Below are positions 35,670 through 45,130 of a DNA stretch of 61,244 bases, piece after piece (the first letter of the stretch is position 1; each line of letters begins with the position of its first letter). The DNA lies in the NCBI RefSeq assembly GCF_009806555.1, contig NZ_VUOK01000035.1, positions 1 through 61,244 of the forward strand, read 5' to 3'. The position numbers and the translations under genes are program-made. Under the pieces are notes generated by a model that saw only the letters and a program-made list of their open reading frames with translations, was not told the origin of the DNA and did no database searches. The stretch is from Methylobacterium sp. 2A. Its GTDB lineage: Bacteria; Pseudomonadota; Alphaproteobacteria; Rhizobiales; Beijerinckiaceae.

Positions 35670-35972
35670 ATGGCGCGCCGCTGCGAACTCACCGGCAAGG
35701 CCGTTCAGGTCGGCCACCTCGTGAGCCACTCGAACCGCAAGACCAAGTGCCGGTTCCTGCCGAACCTGTGCAATGTCACGCTCCAGTCGGATGCGCTCGG
35801 CAAGCGCGTGCGCCTGCGGGTCACCGCGCACGCCCTGCGCTCGGTGGAGCACCGCGGCGGGCTCGACGCCTTCCTGATCAAGGCCGGCGAAGGCGACCTG
35901 TCGCAGACCGCCCGCCTCCTGAAGCGCGAGATCCACAAGAAGCTCGCCGAGGCCCCGGCCGCCGCGGCCTGA
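35670..35972 (+). CDS. rpmB: 50S ribosomal protein L28
   Basis: A 100-residue bL28 protein of the large ribosomal subunit. The start [20 protein letters not shown] and the following [15 protein letters not shown] block are typical of the longer alphaproteobacterial form. It is a single gene with its own promoter (35516-35545) and terminator (36012-36041), not linked to rpmG here. Confidence 0.97.
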   Translation: MARRCELTGKAVQVGHLVSHSNRKTKCRFLPNLCNVTLQSDALGKRVRLRVTAHALRSVEHRGGLDAFLIKAGEGDLSQTARLLKREIHKKLAEAPAAAA

Positions 35973-36011
35973 GCCTTCGGGCTCACACGGTTCTCACCGG
36001 ATAGGCGCGCG

Positions 36012-36041
36012 CCGCCGGGGCCCGGAGGTCCCGGCGGTTTT
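36012..36041 (+). terminator. Rho-independent terminator of rpmB
   Basis: An 8-bp perfect stem CCGCCGGG/CCCGGCGG with a 10-base loop is followed by TTTT, 40 bases past the rpmB stop. Confidence 0.85.
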
Positions 36042-36072
36042 CGCGTGCGCGTTCCGGGGGTTGGGCGATCGC

Positions 36073-36528
36073 TCATTGCGCGTCCGGGCGGGCGATCCGC
36101 ACCAGCCATTGCCGGATGACGGCCTGCTCCGCGTCTGCGAGATCCCCCAGCATGTCCGTCTCCAGGGCGTAGACGCGCCGCTTGGCGGCATCGAGCAGCG
36201 ACTGCCCCGCATCCGTCAGCACGATCTTCTGGATGCGGCCGTGGATCTGGTGCGGCGCGCGCGCGATCAGCGCGGCCTTCAGCAGATTCGCCACGATGAC
36301 GCTCATCGTCTGCGGTGTCAGGAGCGCGAGGCGCGCGAGATCCGCATTGCTGTGGCCGGGATAAGCCGCCAGCATCGTCAGCACGGAAAATTGCGGCAGG
36401 GTCAGGCCGAGATCGTCGAGGGCGCGCTCCACGCGGTTGCGGTGCGCCTGCGCAGCCTGACGGAGGAGGTAGCCCAGATGGCCCTCCATGCCGCGCTTGC
36501 CTTCACCAGCCTCAGGCAGTTCGCTCAT
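36073..36528 (-). CDS. MarR-family transcriptional regulator
   Basis: A 151-residue winged-helix repressor: LTLPQFSVLTMLAAYPGHSN, LARLALLTPQTMSVIVANLL (recognition helix, about 64-83) and GRIQKIVLTDAGQSLL (wing, about 97-112). It is divergent from an AhpD-like gene, with a palindromic operator candidate at 36548-36563 between them. MarR proteins commonly sense phenolic or oxidised compounds. The inducer here is unknown. Confidence 0.92.
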   Translation of the reverse strand: MSELPEAGEGKRGMEGHLGYLLRQAAQAHRNRVERALDDLGLTLPQFSVLTMLAAYPGHSNADLARLALLTPQTMSVIVANLLKAALIARAPHQIHGRIQKIVLTDAGQSLLDAAKRRVYALETDMLGDLADAEQAVIRQWLVRIARPDAQ

Positions 36529-36547
36529 GGTCCCTGCCCTTGCGAGA

Positions 36548-36563
36548 TATCAGAGCGCTGATA
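36548..36563. promoter_or_regulatory. Candidate MarR operator
   Basis: TATCAG-N4-CTGATA is a perfect inverted repeat 19 bases upstream of the MarR start and 44 bases before the divergent AhpD-like gene. Its size and position suit MarR autoregulation and control of the neighbour. Confidence 0.65.
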
Positions 36564-36607
36564 ACATGTTCGCGTTCTTACATTAGCGCGTTGAGTCGGA
36601 GGCGACC

Positions 36608-37084
36608 ATGGGCCGTGCGGAACCATCGACGGATATACGAATGTCCTATGACGCGTTCCGAACCGCGCTGCCCGCCGCCCACACGGCCCTCCTGACACTC
36701 AGCAAGGCGATCACCGACACCGGTTTCGATCAGCGGCTCACCGAGATCGTCAAGATCCGCGTCTCCCAGCTGAATGGCTGTGCGTTCTGCGTCGCCTACC
36801 ATCTCGACAGGGCGCGGCGGCTCGGGATCACTGAGGCCACGCTCGATCTCATCGCGGTCTGGCGCGACAGCCCCGCCTTCTCGGAGCGGGAGCGGGCCGC
36901 CCTGGCCTGGGCCGAACGGCTGACGATGATGGCTGGTCCCGAATCGTCAAGCTCCACGGAACCGCCGACGGCGCTGTTCGATCAGGCCGAGATCCTGCGC
37001 CTCGCCGTGGTGATCGCGACGATCAATGCCTGGAACCGCATCGCCGGTGGCCTGCATTTCCCGCCGTCGGCGCGGGCCGCCTGA
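36608..37084 (+). CDS. AhpD-like carboxymuconolactone decarboxylase-family protein
   Basis: A 158-residue protein with the peroxidase-type motif CAFCVAYHLDRAR (CxxC at about 58-61, with the downstream His) in a helical AhpD fold. Members with this CxxC act in alkylhydroperoxide reduction rather than in carboxymuconolactone decarboxylation. A GGAGG site lies just before the ATG at 36608, favouring it over the ATG at 36641. It is divergent from a MarR gene and followed 12 bases later by a GNAT gene, probably one transcript. Physiological electron donors are unknown. Confidence 0.9.
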   Translation: MGRAEPSTDIRMSYDAFRTALPAAHTALLTLSKAITDTGFDQRLTEIVKIRVSQLNGCAFCVAYHLDRARRLGITEATLDLIAVWRDSPAFSERERAALAWAERLTMMAGPESSSSTEPPTALFDQAEILRLAVVIATINAWNRIAGGLHFPPSARAA

Positions 37085-37096
37085 CGGAGCCCGGCG

Positions 37097-37582
37097 ATGC
37101 AGACCCTCCGCGACACGACCTTCGCCGACGTGACCGACGCCGAGGCGGTGGCGGCCTGCTACCCGCTCTTGCGGCAGCTCCGGCCGCACCTGTCCGGGCC
37201 GGAGGAACTGGTGACGCGCTGGCAGAGCCAGGCCCGCGCGGGCTATCGGCTGATCACCCTCCTGCACGGAGACAGGCCGACGGCCCTGGCGGGCTTCCGG
37301 ATTCAGGAGAACCTGGTTCACGGCCGGCACCTCTACGTCGACGATCTGGTGACCGACGCCGCGGCCCGGAGCTGCGGGTTCGGCGGCATGCTGCTGGAGC
37401 GCCTCGTTGGTCTCGCGCGCGCGGACGGGTGCGCGAAGCTCCTGCTCGACACGCCGCTCACCAACGTCCTCGGCCACCGCTTCTACTATCGGGAGGGTTT
37501 GGTGGCCGGCGCCCTCCGGTTCAACAGGACGGTGGCGGATGAGCGCCGCATCCCGGAAGCCGGTCCCCCGCTTCCAGGGTGA
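37097..37582 (+). CDS. GNAT-family N-acetyltransferase
   Basis: A 161-residue acetyl-CoA-dependent transferase. The GNAT core is visible: LYVDDLVTDAAARSCGFGGM (about 95-114) carries the acetyl-CoA loop in the form RSCGFGG, slightly changed from the usual RxxGxG. It is followed by LLERLVGLARADGCAKLLLD and a final FYYREGL segment. The substrate is unknown. It follows the AhpD-like gene closely and so may share MarR control. Confidence 0.87.
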   Translation: MQTLRDTTFADVTDAEAVAACYPLLRQLRPHLSGPEELVTRWQSQARAGYRLITLLHGDRPTALAGFRIQENLVHGRHLYVDDLVTDAAARSCGFGGMLLERLVGLARADGCAKLLLDTPLTNVLGHRFYYREGLVAGALRFNRTVADERRIPEAGPPLPG

Positions 37583-37708
37583 TGTCCTGTCGCGCGCCGA
37601 CAGCATCGCCCGAGCCGTGCTATCGGTCGATGCCGGAGCGGCGGCCGCCTCGAAGACGCCCGACGCGGTTCCGTCTGGCCCAGGCGATCTCCGGCGCGAA
37701 GACCTGCC

Positions 37709-39889
37709 TTAGAACTCCGTGGTGGCCGAGAGCAGGATCGTCCGCGGTGCGCCCGGGGCCAGCAGACCGCGGCCGGTGGTCGCCCAGTAATTCAGGCCGG
37801 TCACGTTGAGGACGTTGGCCTGCCACGTCACAGGCCTGTCCGCGACCTTGGACGTGTAGCGCAGGCCCAGGTCCAGCGTCGTCCAGGCCGGGATCTTCTG
37901 GCTGTTGGCCTGATCGTAGAACTGCGCCGCCGTGTGGATGACGCGGGCCGTCACGGTCAGGCCCGGCGCCAGCCAGGGCAGGTCGTACTCGCCGTAGAGG
38001 TTGAGTTGGGCGGCGGGGACGCCGATTGCCGCGTAGCCGTCATACCGGTGGTCCTGGGTCTTCAGGAGCCGCCCGTCGATCAGGCTGAGACCGCCGACCA
38101 CCCGAACGCCCGGGACCGGCTCGCCGAAGACCGAGAATTCAACGCCGCGGTTGCGCTGGGTGCCGTCCAGCCGGAACCGCTTGTGCGCATCCACGAACCC
38201 GAAGGGCTGCTGCAGGTCGTAGGCAGCGAAGCCCAGGCCGAGGCTGCCGAGATCGACCTTCGCGCCGGCCTCGATCTGGTCCGAGCGGACGGCGCCGAAG
38301 GCCTCGTTGGCGTTGCTCGCCGTCGACGGCACCGAGGGCGCGGTCAGGCCCTCGCTGTAATTCGCGTAGAGCGACAGCCGCTCCCAGGGCTTCACCACAA
38401 GGCCGGCGCCCGGCGAGAATGCACCGCTGTCGGCGACGCCCGTGGCGGCGCCGGTGAGCGGGTCGAGCTGGCGGACGGTGATGCTCTGCCAGCGGCCGCC
38501 GAGGGTCAGCTGAACGCCGCCATCGAGGATCGACAGGGTGTCGGCGACGGCCACGCTCTGGTTGACACGGGCCGTAGTCGGCGGCGTTGCCCGGGTCTGG
38601 CCGATGCTGTTGCGCGGTGCGACCGGGTGCGGCGCGTAGATGTTGGCCACGATCGTCCCGCCGACCGGGTAGGAGATCTGGCTCTGGTCGTACCAGAGGC
38701 CGGTGGCGGCGAGGCCGAACTCGTGCCGGACCGGGCCCGTGTCGAGGCGGCCGCGCAGGCCGACCTCTGCGGTGTCGCCGTACGATCGATAGGGCAGGAA
38801 GCTGATCGGCTCGCGATAATCGCCGCGCGCGTTGAAGAGGGTCAGCGTGCCGCCGAAATATTCCTGATGGAACGTGCTGTGCCCGTAGCCGGCATAGAGG
38901 GTAAGCGAATCGGTCAGATCGTACTCGGCGCGCAGGGCGGACCAGAGATTGTCGCTGTCCCGATATTCCCAGCGCTGCTGCGGGTTGAGCCTGAGATCCG
39001 GCGCCCGGGGAATCGGGAAGTTCGGGCTCACCGTGCGGGTCCGGAAGGCGGCGTTGACGTCGGTCTTCTGAGTGCCGAGGTCCGCCGAGAGACGCAGCCG
39101 CTCGCCGCGATAATCGAGGGCGAGCGACGCGATGCTGAACTCCATGTCCTGACGGTCGATCGGCGTCGCGCCGAGCTGGTAGGCCCCGTTGAAGCGCAGG
39201 CCCCATTCGTTCGCCGGGCCGAAGCGCCGGCCGAGATCGACGGCCGTGTAGCTTTGCCCCCGGGAGATGTAGCTCTGCGTCACGCGGGTCAGGGGCTCGT
39301 CCGCGGCGCGCTTCGGGACCAGGTTGATCACGCCGCCGATGTTGCCGAAGAGCGGGGTGCCGGTCAGCAGCGTCCCCGGCCCGTGCAGCACCTCGACGCG
39401 CTCGACGGGCTCGATCGGCGGGTTGAAGGCATCGGCCACCCCGAAGAGGCCGTTGAACGCCACATCCTGCGCGTAATACGGGAAGCCGCGGATGAAGAAG
39501 CCCTGGATGCCGCTATAGGGTGGCACGTTCGTGCGCACCGCCGGATCGTTGGCGACCACATCCTGGACGGAATGCGCCTGCTGGTCGCGGGCCAGCCTCT
39601 CCGTGAAGCTCGACTGGCTGTAGGGCTGGTCGAAGGTGCTCCGGTTGCCGAGGAAGCCCAGGCGCGACCCGGATCCGACCTGACCCCCGGCATAGGCGGG
39701 CGGGGGTGGTCCGATCACGCCGACCGAGGCGCCGTAGCTTTGCGCGGGCCGTCCTTCCGTCGCGACGGAGAGTTCCTCAAGCTGGATCGCTTCCTCGGCC
39801 CGAACCGTCGTGGCCCAGCCGGTGGTCCCGAGCAGAGCCAAGGGCAGGCACAGTCCGGAGCATAGAGGAAGCCCTGCCCGTAACCCCAT
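37709..39889 (-). CDS. TonB-dependent siderophore receptor
   Basis: A 726-residue outer-membrane receptor. A signal peptide (about 1-31) is followed by a TonB-box-like region, a plug domain (about 70-190: GIQGFFIRGFPYYAQDVAFN, then VERVEVLHGPGTLLTGTPLF and GGVINLVPKRA) and a 22-strand barrel ending in Phe (ILLSATTEF). The plug motifs match siderophore receptors of the FhuA/FpvA kind; no N-terminal STN signalling domain is seen, so transcriptional signalling through a sigma factor is unlikely. The ligand is unknown. A clear Fur, Irr or RirA site was not found upstream, although iron control would be expected. Confidence 0.9.
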   Translation of the reverse strand: MGLRAGLPLCSGLCLPLALLGTTGWATTVRAEEAIQLEELSVATEGRPAQSYGASVGVIGPPPPAYAGGQVGSGSRLGFLGNRSTFDQPYSQSSFTERLARDQQAHSVQDVVANDPAVRTNVPPYSGIQGFFIRGFPYYAQDVAFNGLFGVADAFNPPIEPVERVEVLHGPGTLLTGTPLFGNIGGVINLVPKRAADEPLTRVTQSYISRGQSYTAVDLGRRFGPANEWGLRFNGAYQLGATPIDRQDMEFSIASLALDYRGERLRLSADLGTQKTDVNAAFRTRTVSPNFPIPRAPDLRLNPQQRWEYRDSDNLWSALRAEYDLTDSLTLYAGYGHSTFHQEYFGGTLTLFNARGDYREPISFLPYRSYGDTAEVGLRGRLDTGPVRHEFGLAATGLWYDQSQISYPVGGTIVANIYAPHPVAPRNSIGQTRATPPTTARVNQSVAVADTLSILDGGVQLTLGGRWQSITVRQLDPLTGAATGVADSGAFSPGAGLVVKPWERLSLYANYSEGLTAPSVPSTASNANEAFGAVRSDQIEAGAKVDLGSLGLGFAAYDLQQPFGFVDAHKRFRLDGTQRNRGVEFSVFGEPVPGVRVVGGLSLIDGRLLKTQDHRYDGYAAIGVPAAQLNLYGEYDLPWLAPGLTVTARVIHTAAQFYDQANSQKIPAWTTLDLGLRYTSKVADRPVTWQANVLNVTGLNYWATTGRGLLAPGAPRTILLSATTEF

Positions 39890-40206
39890 GATCCCACCGC
39901 TGGCCGCCGATCGACGAGGCCAAGTCGCCTCGCCGGCAGCATCGGTAAGTCAAAGTCGCGCATCAACCACGATGCGCGTGAAAAAATCGGGGTTCCTGTT
40001 CTCGTCAATGCGGCGTTGCGTACCGGTAACGACTTAGAAAGAGTCGAATTATGATCTGTTTATCGTAGGGGGGTCTTCAAGGTCGCGGCTCGATCTTTGG
40101 TTGTGTTCGGCCGGGTCGAGGCCAGGGCGCCGCTCCCCCACGCCGCCGCCCCGCCGAATCGGCGCGGGAATGTGGCCGCGTCGTCACCGAAGCGGTCGCC
40201 CCGGCT
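39890..40206. other. Upstream region of the TonB receptor with two hairpins
   Basis: These 317 bases between the receptor start and the cobT stop contain no gene. Two perfect stems lie in the expected receptor leader: CGAGGC/GCCTCG at about 39914-39931 and CGCGCATC/GATGCGCG at 39957-39978. The second is flanked by an A/T run. Neither matches a cobalamin riboswitch core. They could be protein-binding operators or leader structure. Confidence 0.5.
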
Positions 40207-42114
40207 TCAGCGCCGCCCGCCCGCCGCCCGCAGCATCCGCCCCGTCGGAGCCGACGCCCCGTCCTCCTCGAACAGTTCGGCGAGCTTCTCGGTCATCGCG
40301 CCGCCAAGCTCCTCGGCGTCGATGATCGTCACGGCGCGGCGATAGTAGCGCGTCACGTCGTGGCCGATGCCGATGGCCAAAAGCTCCACCGGCGAGCGGG
40401 TTTCGATCTCCTCGATCATCCAGCGCAGGTGCCGCTCCAGGTAGTTGCCGGCATTTACCGACAGGGTCGAATCGTCCACCGGCGCGCCGTCGGAGATCAC
40501 CATCAGGATCTTGCGCTGCTCCGGCCGGCCGAGCAGGCGCTTATGCGCCCAGTCCAGCGCCTCGCCGTCGATGTTCTCCTTGAGCAGCCCCTCGCGCATC
40601 ATCAGCCCGAGGTTCTTCCGCGCACGCCGCCAGGGGGCGTCCGCCGACTTGTAGACGATGTGGCGCAGGTCGTTCAGGCGGCCGGGATTCGGCGGCTTGC
40701 CGGCGGCGAGCCACGCCTCGCGGCTCTGGCCGCCCTTCCAGGCCCGGGTTGTGAAGCCCAGGATCTCCACCTTCACGCCGCAGCGCTCCAGCGTCCGCGC
40801 CAGGATGTCGGCGCAGGTCGCCGCCACGGTGATCGGCCGGCCGCGCATCGAGCCCGAATTGTCGAGGAGCAGCGTGACGACCGTATCGCGGAAGTTGGTG
40901 TCCTTCTCCTGCTTGAAGGAGAGGGGCTGGTAGGGGTCGATGACCACGCGGACGAGCCGGGCCGGGTCGAGCTGACCCTCCTCCAGGTCGAAATCCCAGG
41001 CCCGGTTCTGCTGCGCGAGCAGCCGCCGCTGCAGCCGGTTGGCGAGGCGCCCGACCACGCCCTGGAGATGCGAGAGCTGCTTGTCGAGATAGGAGCGCAG
41101 GCGCGACAGCTCGTCGGCGTCGCACAGCTCCTCGGCGTGGATGACCTCATCGAACCGGGGGTTGAACACCCGGTATTCGGGCCCGCGCGCCTCGTTGCCC
41201 TGCCGCTGGGGCGGGCGCGACGCCTCGGAGGCCTCCTCCGATTCGGCGTCCTCGGATTCCTCCGGCAATTCGCCCGAGGGCGCGTCGGCGGATTCCTGGG
41301 CGCCCTCCTCGATCTCGTCGGAGGCTTCTTCCGAGGTCTCGATCTCGGCGCGCTCGCCCTGACTCTTCTCCTCGGAATCGCCCTCGCTCGGGTTCTGCTC
41401 GTCGTCCTGGGCGTCGTTCTCGTCGTCATTTTCGTCGTCCTCGGCGTCGAACGGCGTCTCGTCCGACATGTCGAGCGAGGTCAGGAGCTCGCGCACCGAG
41501 CGGGCGAACTTGCGCTGGTCCTCGATCGAGCCGAGCAGGCCGTCGAGGTTCGGGCCGGCCTTGGCCTCGACATGCTCGCGCCACAGCTCCACGATCTTGG
41601 CCGCGGCCTCGGGCGGCTTCTGACCGGTCAGGCGCTCGCGCACCATCAGGGCGACGGCGTCCTCCATCGGGGCGTCGGCCCGGTCGGTGATGTTCTCGTA
41701 CTTGCCGCCGCGGTGGTAGCGGTCCTCCAGCATCGCGGCAATGTTGCTGGCCACGCCCGTCATCCGGCGCGAGCCGATCGCCTCGACCCGGGCCTGCTCC
41801 ACCGCATCGTAGACCGCCCGCGCCGCGCTGTTCTCGGGGGCGAGGCGGCGGTGCACCGCCACGTCGTGGCAGCCGAGGCGCAGCGCCATGGCGTCGGCAT
41901 TGCCGCGCAGCACCGCCACATCCTGCGCCGAGAGCTTGCGCGGCGGCTCGGGCAGCCGGGCCTTGTCGCCGGTGAGCGCCGGCCGGTCGGTGGCGTAGGT
42001 GACCTCGACCTCGGAGCGCCGGGCAATGGCGCGCAGGCACCCGGCCACCGAGCGCTTCAGGGGCTCGGCCACGGGTTCGCGGCGCTCGCCGGGCTTGCGG
42101 TTGGAGATGGACAT
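40207..42114 (-). CDS. cobT: Aerobic cobaltochelatase subunit CobT
   Basis: With CobN and CobS, inserts cobalt into hydrogenobyrinic acid a,c-diamide in the aerobic cobalamin pathway. The 635-residue protein has an N-terminal helical part, a long acidic segment (about 219-298, mostly Asp/Glu) and a C-terminal von Willebrand A domain with the MIDAS motif DNSGS (418-422). The start is the ATG at 42114 ([13 protein letters not shown]); a further 88 residues upstream in frame are not family-like. It is separated from its partner cobS by two DUF29 genes, which is atypical. CobN is not in the window. Confidence 0.95.
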   Translation of the reverse strand: MSISNRKPGERREPVAEPLKRSVAGCLRAIARRSEVEVTYATDRPALTGDKARLPEPPRKLSAQDVAVLRGNADAMALRLGCHDVAVHRRLAPENSAARAVYDAVEQARVEAIGSRRMTGVASNIAAMLEDRYHRGGKYENITDRADAPMEDAVALMVRERLTGQKPPEAAAKIVELWREHVEAKAGPNLDGLLGSIEDQRKFARSVRELLTSLDMSDETPFDAEDDENDDENDAQDDEQNPSEGDSEEKSQGERAEIETSEEASDEIEEGAQESADAPSGELPEESEDAESEEASEASRPPQRQGNEARGPEYRVFNPRFDEVIHAEELCDADELSRLRSYLDKQLSHLQGVVGRLANRLQRRLLAQQNRAWDFDLEEGQLDPARLVRVVIDPYQPLSFKQEKDTNFRDTVVTLLLDNSGSMRGRPITVAATCADILARTLERCGVKVEILGFTTRAWKGGQSREAWLAAGKPPNPGRLNDLRHIVYKSADAPWRRARKNLGLMMREGLLKENIDGEALDWAHKRLLGRPEQRKILMVISDGAPVDDSTLSVNAGNYLERHLRWMIEEIETRSPVELLAIGIGHDVTRYYRRAVTIIDAEELGGAMTEKLAELFEEDGASAPTGRMLRAAGGRR

Positions 42115-42119
42115 GCGGG

Positions 42120-42692
42120 CTACCGGTCGTCGTCGAACGCGAAGGGGCGGTTCAGAATCTCGTCCCAGCTGTAGGGACAATCCGCGGGCAGGGACTTGAG
42201 CGAGCGCTTCATCTCGCGGGCGGCCCGGATCCGGCCGAGACGGTAGCCCTCCGAGACAGCCTCGGCGATCCGCGATTTCAGACCGGGATTCTTGCGCAGC
42301 TGCCTGTCGATCCGCACCCGCTGCTCTGCGATCGTCAGCGACCAGCTTCGGCTGCGCCGCTCGGGCTGATGATCCCATTTGAGGGCATGGGCCAGCAGCA
42401 CGTCGATCGCGCTTTCGAGCTTATCATATTGCTCCGAGCCCACGTCGCTCAGCTCCTCGGCGATGTTGTCGAGGTCGAGCGCATCCACCCGGCCGGCGCG
42501 GAGCAGTGCCACCTGCTCCTGCACCCAGGTGTAGAGGTCGTCCGCGTAGTGCGTGCGAGTGGGGACCGCCGCCGCCGTCTCCATCACATCTGCTGTCTCG
42601 GGCGGATGCACCATCGCGTCCTCCAGGCGGCCCGAATTCGGCGATTCGGGCGCGCCGCTGTGGGACGGTTCCCTCCGAAGCGTCTCGATCAT
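42120..42692 (-). CDS. DUF29 family protein (copy 1)
   Basis: A 190-residue protein with the DUF29 signature: [18 protein letters not shown] (about 51-68), [20 protein letters not shown] and [16 protein letters not shown]. The family is found in alphaproteobacteria and cyanobacteria and has no known function. It is paralogous to the next gene (copy 2) along its length; copy 1 has a longer N-terminus. It lies 5 bases upstream of cobT and 6 downstream of copy 2, so the cobS-DUF29-DUF29-cobT order looks like one operon. Confidence 0.9.
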   Translation of the reverse strand: MIETLRREPSHSGAPESPNSGRLEDAMVHPPETADVMETAAAVPTRTHYADDLYTWVQEQVALLRAGRVDALDLDNIAEELSDVGSEQYDKLESAIDVLLAHALKWDHQPERRSRSWSLTIAEQRVRIDRQLRKNPGLKSRIAEAVSEGYRLGRIRAAREMKRSLKSLPADCPYSWDEILNRPFAFDDDR

Positions 42693-42698
42693 GCGGAT

Positions 42699-43208
42699 CT
42701 ACCTCTTCGCCGAGTCGAGATCGAAGGGGCGCGCCCGGATGTCCTCCCAGGTATAGGGACAGACGGATGGAAACTCGTCCGGCGTCAGATGGGTCTCGTC
42801 GGCAGCCCAATCGCGGGCATCGGGGTAGGCGTCTGCCAGAGCCTCCGCGAGCCGTGCCTTGAGACTCGGGCTCTCCTTCAAAAGGCGGTCGAGCCGGCGG
42901 CGTTGCTCGCGGATCGAATAAATCCAGCTCGGCGTACGGTGCTCCGGCTGCTGATCCCACTTCAGCATGTGCATCACGAGGACGCGCAGGCAGCTGTAGA
43001 GCTTGGAGAATTCGCGCTTCGACAAATCCTCCAGCTCCTCCGCGACACGCTCGACATCGATCGCGTCGAACCGGCCGGCGCGGAGCAGGGCGACCTGCTC
43101 CTGCACCCAAGCGCAGAGATCCTCCTCGTAGCGCGTGCGGACGGCTCTGGACGAGGCGTCCACGTCCATCACATCGGTCTCGACCGGGCGCGCCACGGGC
43201 TCCTCCAT
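42699..43208 (-). CDS. DUF29 family protein (copy 2)
   Basis: A 169-residue paralogue of the preceding DUF29 protein: [20 protein letters not shown] (about 29-48), VERVAEELEDLSKREFSKLY and HMLKWDQQPEHRTPSW align closely. The two share the [13 protein letters not shown] and KWD-QPE blocks, so they arose by tandem duplication. The ATG at 43208 is the start; it lies 5 bases after the cobS stop. No catalytic residue or membrane segment is visible. Confidence 0.9.
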   Translation of the reverse strand: MEEPVARPVETDVMDVDASSRAVRTRYEEDLCAWVQEQVALLRAGRFDAIDVERVAEELEDLSKREFSKLYSCLRVLVMHMLKWDQQPEHRTPSWIYSIREQRRRLDRLLKESPSLKARLAEALADAYPDARDWAADETHLTPDEFPSVCPYTWEDIRARPFDLDSAKR

Positions 43209-43213
43209 ACGGG

Positions 43214-44197
43214 TCAGCTCAGCGCGACGTTCACCGCGCTCTCGGGCAGCTCCTTGCCGAAGGCACGCTGGTAGAACTCGGCCACCAGCGTCCGCTCCAG
43301 CTCGTCGCACTTGTTGAGGAAGGTCACCCGGAAGGCGAAACCGATATCCTTGAAGATGTCGGCGTTCTCGGCCCAGGTGATCACCGTGCGCGGGCTCATG
43401 ACGGTCGAGAGGTCGCCGTTCATGAAGGCGTTGCGGGTCAGGTCCGCCACGCGCACCATCCGGTTGACGATGTCGCGGCCCTGGTCGCCCTTGTAGTGCG
43501 TGGCCTTCGACAGGACGATGTCGACCTCGCGGTCGTGCGGCAGGTAGTTCAGCGTGGTGACGATCGACCAGCGGTCCATCTGGCCCTGGTTGATCTGCTG
43601 CGTGCCATGATAGAGGCCGGACGTGTCGCCCAGCCCCACCGTGTTGGCGGTGGCGAACAGCCGGAAGGCCGGGTGCGGGCGGATCACGCGCTTCTGATCG
43701 AGCAGCGTCAGCCGGCCCGAGAGCTCCAGGACGCGCTGGATCACGAACATCACGTCCGGGCGGCCGGCATCGTACTCGTCGAACACGAGGGCGACGTTGT
43801 TCTGCAGCGCCCAGGGCAGGATGCCGTCCTGAAAGGCGGTGACCTGCTTGCCGTCCTGCAGGACGATCGCGTCCTTGCCGACGAGGTCGATGCGCGAGAC
43901 GTGGCTGTCGAGGTTGATGCGGATGCACGGCCAGTTCAGCCGGGCCGCGACCTGCTCGATATGGGTCGACTTGCCGGTGCCGTGATAGCCGGTGACCATC
44001 ACGCGGCGGTTGCGCGCGAAGCCGGCGAGGATCGCGAGCGTCGTCTCCCGGTCGAAGATGTAGTCTGGATCGAGATCGGGAACGTGCTCCTCGGACTCGG
44101 CATAGGCCGGGACCTTGAGGTCGAGGTCGATGCCGAAGACCTCGCGGACGGAGACGGTGCGGTCGGGGAGCCGGGCGGGCGTGTCGTCAGAGCGCAT
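43214..44197 (-). CDS. cobS: Aerobic cobaltochelatase subunit CobS
   Basis: The AAA+ ATPase partner of CobT in cobalt insertion. The 327-residue protein carries Walker A GYHGTGKS (70-77), Walker [12 protein letters not shown] (about 135-145) and the sensor region [18 protein letters not shown]. The start is the ATG at 44197 ([17 protein letters not shown]). It heads the cobS-DUF29-DUF29-cobT operon, about 200 bases downstream of the J-domain gene. The upstream gap showed no recognisable B12 riboswitch. Confidence 0.96.
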   Translation of the reverse strand: MRSDDTPARLPDRTVSVREVFGIDLDLKVPAYAESEEHVPDLDPDYIFDRETTLAILAGFARNRRVMVTGYHGTGKSTHIEQVAARLNWPCIRINLDSHVSRIDLVGKDAIVLQDGKQVTAFQDGILPWALQNNVALVFDEYDAGRPDVMFVIQRVLELSGRLTLLDQKRVIRPHPAFRLFATANTVGLGDTSGLYHGTQQINQGQMDRWSIVTTLNYLPHDREVDIVLSKATHYKGDQGRDIVNRMVRVADLTRNAFMNGDLSTVMSPRTVITWAENADIFKDIGFAFRVTFLNKCDELERTLVAEFYQRAFGKELPESAVNVALS

Positions 44198-44406
44198 TCG
44201 GAACCTCGTGAGGCGCGGACGCTCCACTCCCTAACAGTGAAGCATCCGCGCGGAAGAACGTCGAGCCGGGCCTCCGCGGCGGGGCGGAGCCATTCTTAGA
44301 CGGCGCCGCGCTGCCGCGCCACCGATCCGGCCTGGACACCATATAGGGCTGCGCGGCGGGGTTTTCCCTAGTGGGAGATAGAACCGACGTGCATGCATCG
44401 TGCCGG

Positions 44407-45030
44407 TCAGCAGAGGCCGGCGGCCCGGAGCACATCGTGGGCGCGGATGATGTCGCGCAGCCGCTCCTCGAAGGAGCGGTCGCCGCCGTTGGCGTCGGGG
44501 TGGAAGCGCTTCACCAGCACCTTGTACTGCGCCTTGATGGCGGCCGTGTCGGCACCCTCTTCGAGCCCCATCACATCGAGGGCGCGGCGCACCGTGGCGG
44601 AATGGCGGGGCTTCTCCGGCTCGGGCTGGCGGGCGCGGCGGCGCGTGTCGCCGACGCCCTCGCCGCGCAGGATGCCGAGCGGATCGACATAGGCCCAGTC
44701 GCGGGCCGGCTCGTCCGCCGGCTTGGCCTGCCCGGTCCGGTTCACGCCCATCGCCCAGGTCGGGCGATGGCCGATGATCGCGTCCTTCTGGTAGGCCTGC
44801 ACGGCGGCGTCGTTCATGCCGTCGAAGTAGTTGTAGGTCGCGTTGTAGGCGCGGACATGGTCGATGCAGAAGCGCCAGTACTGGCCCTCCGCCTTGCGGC
44901 CCTTCGGCGCCCGGTACAGGCCCGGCTGCGCGCAGCCCGGGTTCTCGCAGGCGGCCTCGGCGGCGGGCTTCGGCTCGTCGCAGGACGGTTTGATCCGGAT
45001 GCTGTCGAACAGGCGCGAGTTGAGATCCAT
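44407..45030 (-). CDS. J-domain (DnaJ-like) protein
   Basis: A 207-residue co-chaperone-like protein. The J domain is at the C-terminus (about 148-205), with HPD intact in KRFHPDANGGD and the helix II segment ADTAAIKAQYKVLVKRF. The N-terminal part has four Cys (CDEPKP, ACENPGC and FCIDH) that could bind zinc, then a region of unknown role. It lacks the Gly/Phe and substrate domains of DnaJ itself. The start is the ATG at 45030 (MDLNSRLFD). It is upstream of cobS and divergent from bolA, a conserved alphaproteobacterial order. Confidence 0.9.
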   Translation of the reverse strand: MDLNSRLFDSIRIKPSCDEPKPAAEAACENPGCAQPGLYRAPKGRKAEGQYWRFCIDHVRAYNATYNYFDGMNDAAVQAYQKDAIIGHRPTWAMGVNRTGQAKPADEPARDWAYVDPLGILRGEGVGDTRRRARQPEPEKPRHSATVRRALDVMGLEEGADTAAIKAQYKVLVKRFHPDANGGDRSFEERLRDIIRAHDVLRAAGLC

Positions 45031-45130
45031 GACGGGCCGATTATGAGGGGGCGGACCTGAGACACAAGGGCGTCGGGCCTGATGACGCATGCGCGGGATC
45101 GGGCTTGACGGACGAGAGGGACGCGACGCG

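Noticed and set aside
39890..40206. Cobalamin riboswitch upstream of the TonB receptor
   Set aside because: The B12-box and core conserved blocks are not present, and the receptor plug is of siderophore type.
44198..44406. Cobalamin riboswitch upstream of cobS
   Set aside because: No B12-box-like sequence was found in the gap.
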